This document shows, in pieces, positions 1 through 10,200 of a stretch of DNA of 64,000 nt (its first letter is position 1; every line of letters begins with the position of its first letter). The stretch is from contig OU612065.1 of assembly GCA_914767715.1 (NCBI GenBank), positions 15,438,001 to 15,502,000 on the forward strand, read 5' to 3'. A program made the translations under genes and the position numbers. The stretch comes from Membranipora membranacea (taxonomy: Eukaryota; Bryozoa; Gymnolaemata; Cheilostomatida; Membraniporidae). The notes under the pieces are model-generated. The model searched no databases. It was not told the origin of the DNA and was given only the letters and a program-made list of their open reading frames with translations.

Positions 1-1872
1 CCTAAAAACACCAACACGTCGAAGAATGCTCAGTACCATATTGGTGGCGCAACTTGTATTTGCTTTCATCTTTTCATTGGCTCTCGTGATACCTCTCAGT
101 TTCGATCATGATAATCAGAACTGGAAGCTAGACCCTATATTCACATCTGTAATGTTGAATCGTGGTAATACAACAAATACTCTACATGACTTCTCATCAA
201 TTTTTCCAACTTTTTGGAGGATCTTTGTACTTGGATCGATAATCTACATATCTCTCGAATTTGCATACTTCAACTCTATGGTTTTCATGATATTTATGCT
301 ATTTCGAAGTTTCAACCAACAGCTTGAGCAACAAATTAAACACTCCCCTGTTATAATCAAGCAGAAGATGGGATACTTTAGTCAGGCTCATTATGAGCTT
401 TGTAAGTTGGTTGAAGCTGCAAATAAATTGTTCTGACTGTTACTATTTACCAAGATATGTGCCCACAGTGTGGGTGTCCTCTATCAAACCACAATTGGTG
501 TGGCGGAGGAGTCCAGCACAAGAGTTATAATGATATGTTGGTGTGTGATGCTATCCAGTCTGCTCTATGTGATTATAGTGATATGCCAAACGGTTCAAGA
601 CAAGGATGGTTGTAGCTGCTGTGTTGTTTCATTTTTCATACAGTTTAATCTACACAGAGAACCTAAAATTCATTAGGATGTATGTATTTCAAATTGGTAC
701 GAGATGATTAGTTGTGGAAACAAGTTTGAGAAAAATTAACGTATTTTGTGACCCAATTCGCATAATCCCATTTAGGTGGTAATCACTGAATTTGGACAAA
801 CAATTATAATGGTGCTCTTGTGCAGATGCTCTCCAACCTGGTATAGAATTCCGCGCCCTTAAGGTGCTTTTATCTCTCAGTTTTTTCAATCATTGCCATT
901 TTACCCAATACTAGGAATATGGTATTATTGATTTTTGAGTTGGATCTTGGTTCGGAAATAAATTAATAACTGTTCTCTAGTGTTGAATTGCTTCTTACAG
1001 ACCACTGAGGCCAGAGACTACCTACAGCAGCTAACAATGACACAGACACTGAACGATGAGGTGATGATTGATATATTAATAGACCCTGTTGTAAAATTAT
1101 GTCTTGGAGCATTATGTCATGACTGTTAATGAAAGAAAGAGATAGAATCTTTCAACCAGCTGATATAACCACTACCAGATAAACCCTTTTTTCTTTCCTA
1201 CATAACAGGAATACCGGAGTTATGAGCTGTTTATGGAGCAGACGAGGGAGCCTACATCACTCATTGCCGCAGAATTAGTAAAGGTTGACAAATATCTCGG
1301 ATTGACTGTAAGTGCTATTTTCCATTTGGTACGCTGAAATAGTAGTAGAAGCTCCAAACTATGGAAATTGAAATATTTCGGGCACATTTTAAGGCCTTGT
1401 GGAGACCATACATAGAAGGCTCACATAGCTGCAAATGAGTTGTGGCATTTTATTCCCTAGAGAGAAATCCCTCAAAATATTACTTGGTGCCCGAATGCTA
1501 CAAGCTTTGTTGGTTGAGGGGGGGGGGGGAAGGTTGTTTTGGGAACAAAGCTTGTCAAGACAGGCTACCCTGATGTATGCTCAAACCTGTCAAAATTTCT
1601 CTGCACTGTAGATCGCTGGCTTCGTTTTGACCTATTACATACTGATGGCTCAGTTGAGTCCTTACTCCAAACAGAATGCAGCTGTAACTGCTACGAAGGA
1701 AATAATACTACTCCGATATAGGTTTGATTACGAGAACCTGAAGACTACCATGTTCTGTTTTTGTACTTTTGTAATTGGTTTAAAACCCCATATACACCCA
1801 TCCCCAGAAAATCGGTGTACAATTCCAACCTCGTTGAATCAACAACAGAATGGAAGATTTCTATCTATATAA
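1..1872 (+). CDS. Gustatory-receptor-like (insect chemoreceptor superfamily) 7TM protein, 3' part, with in-frame TGA
   Basis: The frame is open from the window edge, so the 5' part lies outside. Visible pieces are an exon from 1 to about 600, exons 1001-1060 and 1209-1307 (both phase 0), and a tentative last exon from 1675 to the stop near 1872. The first exon encodes hydrophobic segments starting ILVAQLVFAFIFSLALVI, then a FNQQLEQQI loop, then YELCKLVEAANKLF followed by LLLFTK and a further membrane segment VIMICWCVMLSSLLYVIIVIC. The later exons give YELFMEQTREPTSLIAAELVKVD. This order (short loop helix, L-x2-LV-x3-N-x2-F, a late membrane segment, then an F-x-A-x-x-x-x-x-D-like stretch before TM7) is what gustatory-receptor-like proteins show at their C-terminus. 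These form ligand-gated cation channels in insects; the role here is unknown. A TGA at 434-436 interrupts the frame between KLF and LLL, so this may be a pseudogene or a nonsense allele. The donor near 600 and the last exon are uncertain. Family assignment is by pattern only. Confidence 0.5.
1518..1529. repeat. Poly(G) run, 12 bases
   Basis: Twelve G in a row just before a CTTGTCAAGACAGGCT repeat (1551-1566), in the 3' part of the receptor-like gene. Confidence 0.9.
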
Positions 1873-1975
1873 CTTATTAGAAGATACTCAAGAGGAAACA
1901 TTGTGAAACTCGGTAGATAATATAATGACAATAGTATCATTTGAAATATAATGGTTAATGATGATGAATACAATT

Positions 1976-1981
1976 TTTATT
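1976..1981 (-). promoter_or_regulatory. Polyadenylation signal AATAAA of the ankyrin/SOCS-box gene
   Basis: AATAAA on the minus strand, about 110 bases after the stop codon of the ankyrin/SOCS-box gene. Its distance and strand fit cleavage-signal use. Not verified by transcript data. Confidence 0.5.
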
Positions 1982-2092
1982 AAACATATAAAAATTTTAT
2001 AAACTGACATGAATTTATGATATTTTGGCACATTTTTGAAATGTATCTGTACATTTTGGATCACATTGAATAAATAGCTGAATACTTGTTGG

Positions 2093-5000
2093 TCAAATCT
2101 CTTTGGTGATAGTGTCAAGTAAAGAAGCTTTGACAGAGTTGGGAATCGGAAGTTTTGACAAATTCTCTTTTCTCCTAGCTACTGTAAACCACACAACGCG
2201 AGCTGCAAGTGTCTTCAGTCTCAGAAGAGGTGGTTTTGTAATAAGTCTGAGTAAAGACGGCGTTAACTTCTCCATATCTTTGAGTCGAGAAATGATTCTA
2301 ATACTGATCTGATTGGCTGAGCATATCGAGTTGTACGTCATAGTGTTGATTATCCAGCGCAGGGCTTGGTGAGCATTTACAGTGTGAGCGAGGTTGGTTT
2401 TTACCTCACAATCACAAAGAGATTCTACGTATTGATTGACTAAGTAAACATACATGTTAGCTGAGGCACAGCCGTACTGCCCAACACCGTATGCTTGTGG
2501 TATTGGAAGATTCGTTCTGACTCCACAGTCTAAATATGACATTAAAATACTTTCCAGATTCTTCATAATAGATTTACTGTGTCCACTTCTTCCCATGATG
2601 TGAACAATGCCTTCATAGAGAAAAATAAAATCAAGATACGCTGCCATGTATATACCATATAGTATAGTAACATTTTAGGGATTTAAATAATGCGATGCAT
2701 AGAGATTTTTAATTCATTGGTTTATATATTGGGAATTTTAATTTTCAAGTTTCCTTACATAAACTCTTTGTCTGAAATTAGCAAGGGTGCTAAAAATTTC
2801 TGAAACAATGATTGACAAATTCTGTGATATCACAAAACATTTTATCTCAAGAAAACTTTCAATGGTAGGATAAGAAAAATGAACTGGGACAAGTAAAAAA
2901 TGAGCGTCAAAGCCTGAGAGGCTGAAACCGAATGGTACAAACTTCAACTTGTACCACAAAGTTCTAGACACTGGTTTGCTTTCTGCATCAATGCAATTCA
3001 AAAATAGGCTCGTGGATCGTATTACATTTTGTGAAACGTATTCCTCAATATACTGACTAAGAGAATACTAAATGGAGTTGCGAACCTTTGTGATGATGTG
3101 AGTACAACTCCCTTTTTTAATACCGAACAACCAATGCTTGGCTATCAAATAGAAGAAAATCATTCACCTCTAGCTTAACAAAAAGCTGCAATTTCCATTT
3201 TTATGGCATAGAACAAACTCATACCTGAGAGGTACGTGGGCTTGATTTGGTGATTGCCGCGGTATGTCATCAGAACCTCAGAGCATTCCCGCAGAATTTC
3301 ACTGGCTGCTAGGTTTATGTTTTCGAGTTTCATACATTGGCGCGAGATGAGATCAAATACTGAGGTATATGTGTCCCGCCCGTAAGCCGGCTGCTCCTGG
3401 TATTCTCTGATACTGAGGCTCAAATGGTTTTCATCCAGATCTATTCTAACACCTTCAGTTATAAATAACAGCTAAATAAGGATTTGCTCATCGGTGGGGC
3501 TTTCCTCACTAAACACCACCTTACAAATTCCAAGCGCTTGAAAGTTCTCATGTGCTGTTGGTTGGCTGCAATCACTATTATCAACAGCTGCGGCTGTGGC
3601 TACACTAACACCACCTGACAACGTCATGTTATGTATGCTATGTACCATGTAGGCTATGTGTTATGCACTGATGAGGATTGTATTTTCAAAAAGCAGTAGC
3701 AGGTAGAGTCTCACGCAGGGGCCGGAGAGGCCGCATATGTATTATCCTACATGTTTACTTTTCCATATGTGTAAATATATAATCATATAAGTGTTCTGGA
3801 GACGTATCAGAAACTGGTATGACCCTATACAGTATAATACCGACTATATTTCATGCATCTCTTTTGAGTTTTGACAGTAATGAGAAGAACACGGATGGTA
3901 AAATGCAAGCAGAAGAATCTTTACCCTGTTTGAGAATTAGCTTGAGGCAGTCGATCAGCTCTCTAGATATACTTTCAGATAAATATTCCTCTCCATATTG
4001 AGTCGAGTCCTTCAGTATCAGATCTAAAATACTATACAGTGGAAAACTTCCGACGGGTCTGCAGCTGGTTATATCAGCACCTATAATAGATGATATAGAT
4101 TAGTTGGAAGTTCACAGTAGCAGCCAGTTATAAAACATCATTTAGAATTAGTAGGCTGTTGATCCAAACTCCCCGTTAGACCAAAGTGTCTTCCCCGTTT
4201 CAAGAGCCTTCCAATAGTATAAAGAAAGTCAATATTTGCAGCCCCCTCCGTGTCTCTACAATAATACACACATACAGTAGATGGTATACACTGCATGGTT
4301 CACGCTACAAGTGTCTTATTTAGGACAACTACAACAGAACATCATTAATACCTGCTTTGAGTAGCACACTAGTAGTAGCTGCCAGGCCATCATGTCTGCT
4401 GGCGTGAGGAGTATATCCTGAGTAATAACAATACAGAGCATGATATGGATTGATCTGACGGATAGACAACTCCTTATATCCTGCAGATATTAAGACACTG
4501 ACACATGCATGCCTCTTACGCTGCAGAGCTTGAGTATAGGCTGTCTGTAATAAAAATTAAAATTCTTTCTTCAGTATGTTTAGACACTTAGATTGAGAAG
4601 ATAACAATATGAGGTGAGAAATGATGATGATGATATTAAAAAATGAAATAAAATTTATGAAATCATAGCCCCTATTGAAATTAAAAAAGGAATTTTTACA
4701 CCCAAAAAAAATTCGATAAAATGATAATACAATCTCAATTTTCAATCTCATTGAGATATATTATCAGACCAATTTTACTGCTTATGCTTGATTCTAGTCG
4801 GCAAATAGTTGGTTTATGTCTAATTTTACAAACAGACTAAAATAATTTGAACTCGAAAGACTCCCAAAAACAAGTGAGATGGAAGATCCGATTGATGGAA
4901 AACTTGAAGCTGATTATTAAATGTTCCAAGAATTTTTGCTTGATAATCATAGCCACAAAAATATGGTGTATTAGCCTTGTATGACATCTCATTGTTCAAG

Positions 5001-5752
5001 GCAAACCAACTCCAACTGACCTTTAGTTCATCATGTGTTGATGCATGTGTTTTTATTAGCAATGCGAGAGCATCTGGATGGTTCATGACACATAGCAGGG
5101 CTGCAGGCGGTAATCTGTTAGGGTCTCTTTGTGACAAGTGAGTGAGTAAAGCCACTAAGCTCGCAGAGTTTCCTGTATTAACTATGATATCCATCGGCTT
5201 TTGTCCACCGCAGACCATTCCACTTTTTGTAGGGTGTTCATGGAAGCACGGATTTGGGAAACACACCCTCCCCAGAATATGCATATCCTCTGGGCGACAC
5301 TGGAATACAGCACATTGGTCATGAATACAACTGTTATGTAAGTGGAGCTGGGGAAGTTGGAGTGGAATGTATATGAATGCATGTATTTTCAACCCGTGGG
5401 CAAATTAAGGAGTAAAAGAATCTGGTGTGTAACGTTAGTATATAGTCCATATGGATGAAGGCGGTTACAAAGGAATTCTCTGAATTCTTAACGGTATACT
5501 TACCTCTATGATAAATTTGACCATAATATCTCTGTTGAGCTTGCACGCCAAATGCAGATATTCATTACATGGTGGGTGGTAAACAACAGGTTTATAGCTC
5601 TTCAACAAGAGGTAAGATACTGCAGATTGGTTCCCAGCAATTATGGCCTGTTGGAGAAAGTCAAGCTCATCATCAGCCTCGCCAGCATTGTGTAACAGCA
5701 GGTCTAGCGGTTCAAAATCAGTCTCCGTGGATATGCTCATCCCCTCCGCCAT
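2093..5752 (-). CDS. Ankyrin-repeat and SOCS-box protein (substrate adaptor of a cullin E3 ligase), with in-frame TAG
   Basis: Six exons fit in phase: 5504-5752, 5021-5347, 4352-4544, 3925-4080, 3225-3614 and 2093-2640, about 620 residues. The start chosen is the ATG at 5752, giving MAEGMSISTETDFEPLD. Ankyrin-like helices occur at NEYLHLACKLNRDIMVKFIIE, MDIIVNTGNSASLVALL, RHACVSVLISAGYKEL and TSVLLKAGADITSCRP. The C-terminus holds a SOCS-box pattern: PPLLRLKTLAARVVW, then LSKLPIPNSVKASLLD, matching the family's L-x2-L-x6-R and LPLP-x2-L-x3-L. SOCS boxes bind elongin B/C and cullin 5 (or 2), so the likely role is presenting an ankyrin-bound substrate for ubiquitination. The exon at 3225-3614 contains an in-frame TAG at 3472-3474; the frame is open on both sides. 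A 48-base intron ending at that TAG would remove it in phase but has a weak donor (AAG|GTGGTG). It may instead be a pseudogene or a null allele. The specific ASB subfamily was not recognised. Confidence 0.75.
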
Positions 5753-6079
5753 CCTTATGTTTATTAAGTCATCGTACTTTTAACCCAATCTAGTATGTTC
5801 CAGTGGTCTGTAATAGAATAAAAGTCAGATTAGTCGGTCCTAGGTTCACCAAGAGACGAAGATGACACATTTCAATGTTGAGTTGAAATTTGAACAGATG
5901 TAATGATGGTGTATGATGTAATGAGGTAATGCATTGCTAGATGAGATTGATGCAATTATATTATAAACATTGGATCACATAATAGCCTAACTGGTTTTAA
6001 TGTTATCAAAATTAATTTTTATTAAATCTTCTGCTGAACAACTGCTTACGCGACCTGAAGGCACTGACAGAGGTTGCAA

Positions 6080-6135
6080 CCTCACCGGATCCTCAATGAG
6101 TTTTTATATACACATCCTCTGAGGATCAGGTGAGG
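6080..6135. repeat. Inverted repeat with 16-base arms
   Basis: Left arm CCTCACCGGATCCTCA at 6080-6095 pairs with TGAGGATCAGGTGAGG at 6120-6135 with one mismatch. Nearby sequence repeats parts of the motif (GAGGTTGCAACCTC at about 6070-6083, GAGGTTGCACCC at about 6180), so it looks like part of a small hairpin element. Confidence 0.6.
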
Positions 6136-6634
6136 CTTATATCTTAGTAATGTGACATCATGCAGACTGGTCTGCACTTTGAGGTTGCACCCGCTGATCA
6201 AACCGCTGAGGCTACTCTCAGCATATAATAATGGTGACGCTGTGCGAACCTCCGAGGTTACACCCACTAACTGTCACAATAATCTGATCATAAGACGCTG
6301 TGCTAAAAGAGGGACGTTGAAATTTGGATTGACCGTTTCTACATTTGTTTATTAGAACAAGAGCTTCGTCTAGGTCATGCACTGCTAATGCTACAATATA
6401 TGAACCAAGTCTAACTCCTTGGATCAGGGAGATCCCTGCTTGGATGTACTAACTTCATGGAGTGCACTCAAAAGATATCCGAATTCACAGCATAAAAATT
6501 TGATAGCATTCAAACGGTGTAATCAAGGAGCCTCTAACTCCTTGGTGTAATCCAGGAATTCCAACTAACTAAGTATCCGAATAGCTTTGCATTATATTGG
6601 TCATTGGCTATATTACTTATCGGTCATGTACTGT

Positions 6635-6748
6635 GCTTGTCTTGACAAGTTTGTCAAGACAGACAGACTAGTACTAGTTAGAGCTAGTTAGCCTCAGCCT
6701 GTCTTGACAAATTTTGTTGTTAGGCCTAGGGGCTTGTCAAGACAGGCT
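6635..6748. repeat. Cluster of CTTGTCAAGACAGG palindromes, MITE-like
   Basis: CTTGTCTTGACAAG and TTGTCAAGACAG lie side by side at about 6635-6662. A second pair, AGCCTGTCTTGACAA (6696-6710) and CTTGTCAAGACAGGCT (6733-6748), forms a hairpin with 15-base arms and a 22-base loop. The same 16-mer occurs at 1551-1566, and degenerate copies occur elsewhere in the window, which suggests terminal inverted repeats of a small non-autonomous DNA transposon. Confidence 0.6.
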
Positions 6749-7295
6749 ATAGTACCAAAGAGTACTCCTTGCTAGTACCGTGCCTGTCATGCAATCAACA
6801 CCAGTCAGGGATATAAAGTACTACTACTTACTCATTGGTGTCCAAAATTTTGATTGCTACAAGGATCATAGTATATCTTATACCCTTGATTGCTGCAGTT
6901 GTTGCAGGCATCAACAGAAGCGACTGGATTACAAACCCCGCACAACAACAAACTGTTGATACAACAGACAGATTAGTCAAGATAACAACTACATTCAACG
7001 ATAAACCATCGTAATTACCTTATATCTGTCTATGAGTTTATGATTGGTCAGACTCCTAAGTTCTTAAAGCTGATTGGTAGTTATGTTTTCCTGTTCAAAC
7101 ATGATGGGGTTAAAAGTTCATTATTATTCAATTCCATAACCTGATTGGTCATTACATCTACAGTGAGCACCTTGCAGAATTTGGACGACAGTAATAACAG
7201 TCGTTGAGCTGAAAACATTATTGAGATACAAGGAGAGCCTGTAGACAGCCAAGATTTTGATTAGAACCATTGGATTACACTATTGAAGGATAATA

Positions 7296-10200
7296 ATGGC
7301 ATCAGGAAGGGGACTTGGAGGCTGCCATGCCTGCATTAAATATCTTATGTTCGCTTTCAATTTTGTTTTCTGGGTAAGTAAGTCATTCAATCAAGTTGTT
7401 AATTAATTAGAAGTTGAACCTTGTTGTTGTGTCTAGATAAGATAGGATAAGATAAACAGTTCATCATTTACTTTACTAATCTAGTCCACAAGGTGTGAAG
7501 GGATTCCTAACTACACTTTTTGGTAATTTGTGTATTTCACTCAATCTCTGTCTACTCTTTGAAATAATGTGGTGGCTCCTCTTAAATTGGGATAACAGTA
7601 GTGTGTATATAAATATATATATATATATATATATACATGTCGCTACCGGTATCAGGTCCCTTACCTGCTGCAGGCTGTATCGCCAGCTTCCACGACCCCT
7701 TCTTCATTCATGTATGTGGCACGCTTTCTGCGACAATGCCTAGGAAGTGTATACGTTTTGAAAACACAGGAACCCGTTATCGTTTTATTTTACTTGGTCT
7801 ATGATTGACAAGTAACGGCAATCCTAATTACTAGCGTTGTTTCCCGAATCGGTGATAAATTGTCATGTGATAAGCTTATGAAAAAATACTGATACCATCT
7901 TTTAGACCAGTGATATTATTTTCTGAAAAACCACCGAACTTCTTGCTCAGACTCGGACTCTGAAAACGCTCACCTTTATTGGTTATCTGCAATTGATAGA
8001 TAACCCAAATCTCTTATAGCATTTTTCACAACAGTAACAGATAGTAATGGACTACCATGGAAATCTCTATGTAGGCAGGCATGGCAGGATAGGCATGCAT
8101 TATGGTTCTTGTAGCGTGAGTGATGCCTGAGAATCTAGATTGGGTATGAAGTTTGCAAGCAAATGTTCTGTCCAAGTATCTTGTATGTATCATCAACCGC
8201 CAGCCCAAATGCATGGTGGTGGATACAAGATGCCTAAACTGACTATATGCTTGCATACCCCCATAATTAGGTAACAACCCTGATTTGACCTGATTTTCTG
8301 CAGTGTTACACTTTGTTAATCCAGACGAGTGAGTCACAGGGGCCAGTTTGTGTGACATTTACTGTTTCTGCCACCACTAGCCATTTGGATGTGGTTTAAT
8401 TAATCACTGTCCTGATAGTTTTACTGCCATTTGTAGCCAAGGAATTAAGACTACCAAACACAGATGTTATAACAGTTTACCTTTTAATGTGCAAGACATT
8501 ATAGGGTAGTATGTCTGAAAAGTCAATTACTGTTATTTGAGCTTTATCTTGGTCAATTTTAACAACTTTCAGTAACTTGATTTCCTAATTGAACTCACTG
8601 ATTCTGAGGGTCCTGTGAAAAATGTTGTACCCGCTATAAGAACTGCGGTCTGCGTTAGTTTTGAGAGCTTGTTGAGGCATGGCATGCTAGCAGGACGTGG
8701 TTTTTCAGATCACATCGATCATTGCTCCGTGATCAGTTCTTGTCCTGGCATAAGAAACTTTGGTTGAATCACTCATCACATTGTAGTCTGTGCTAAGATA
8801 CAAGTTGATCAGGAATTGATTGATTTGTGGTTTGTGGTTCTCTCGCGGGGGGGGGGGGGGGGGGGCGTCGGACGAGGGGCAAAAGTCTGGGGGGCTCAGA
8901 CTAGGTCTGATAGGATTGTGTCTGATGGTAGTCATCAGGGATCGGGAATGTCAATTTTTGCAAAGTAACAAAACAATGCTATTAAAATACAACCTAGTCA
9001 CATCTTTCCAATTCCGTTGCCAAATCGAGGCTATCAAATAGTTATGGAGGTGAATCTTAGATTTTATGAACCAGTATGATACCCTGCTTGATTTGTCAAA
9101 TGACAATGCTTAAAAGTCCAGAGCGATGACATATCAATTGAGAATGTTAGAAAAGCCACCAGAAATTATTGCTCCCATTACAAGCAGTCAAGGAAGCAGA
9201 TGAGATTGAATTACATCCACCCTTGAATATTACACAATACATAGAGCATGACCAATACTGAAAGAAGAGGCCGCCATGATATTATTCGCTTAAAAAACTA
9301 CAGCATAACATCCCATTGAGTTCTACTCGAGTGTGAAGGAGTCCTATTGATCTCAAAAGTCAATGCGCTGTATTTTCACAAAACACTTTGCAAAGCAGTT
9401 AGAGGGCAAATTCTCTAATACGATTCTCATTGATTTATTTACTTAACAGGTTAAGGCTTCCATGCTGCTGCCTGAGATAACACTACAATACTTCACTAGT
9501 ACAATGTATAGATTCTGTTTATGTTTTCTGATAGGCCTAACTGGTGAGATCATCATGGCTCTCTGACCTTTTCTTATTATTAGTAGAGTATCAATGGAGG
9601 TCATTGGTCATCATTAAGATCTAGTATAGTACTACCATATATGAGTATATGGGAATATGTATACAAATATCAGCGCTTATATGTATATATATGTCTATGG
9701 TGTGTACTATATTTTCATTGACATGTGAATGACTTATGGAGAAGAGAGGGTCTCAGTAATGGTATGATAAATCCTTCTTTTTGGAGTGAGATGCCATTTT
9801 GTTACATGGCTACTTTCTGTTCGGACAACACTTTTTGCTGATATTCTATACATATTATCCAGGTTTTATCTTCTATCTGTGATAGAAAATATGCTAAGTA
9901 CCCATGCACAATCAATTCACACATCCCAGCAATATTTGGATTTCAAATTGAATCCTATTAACTGAAAAACCATTGATTAGTTTTAACTTTCTGAAGCTGC
10001 AAAATGGGCCAATTTGATTCTTTGCATGCGGAGTAAACTTAATAGCTGCAGCTTTGGATTTCTTCATACCGTAGAAATATTGATTTAGTTTAAATAAGAC
10101 CCAGTAAATTTATTGCCCAGCTTAGATAAAATTACTGAACTTATTTTACAACAAACAACGCTGACCGGTCTTTCAGTAATTGTGCTCTGTGTAAAGTTTG

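Larger units (their letters stand above)
5753..7295. other. Intergenic region between ankyrin/SOCS-box and tetraspanin genes
   Basis: Head-to-head spacer between two divergent genes. It should contain both promoters, but I recognise no core promoter element. It holds two hairpin-type repeats: a 16-base inverted repeat at 6080-6135 and a cluster of CTTGTCAAGACAGG-type palindromes at 6635-6748 (listed separately). No convincing coding exon was seen. Confidence 0.6.

Noticed and set aside
434-436. TGA as a selenocysteine codon in the receptor-like gene
   Set aside because: Chemoreceptors of this family are not known to use selenocysteine, and the neighbouring codons show no redox motif. No SECIS search was possible by eye.
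402-454. 53-base intron with perfect GTAAGT donor in the receptor-like exon
   Set aside because: Removing it shifts the frame and destroys the following membrane segment VIMICWCVMLSSLLYVI, which is clearly in the unspliced frame.
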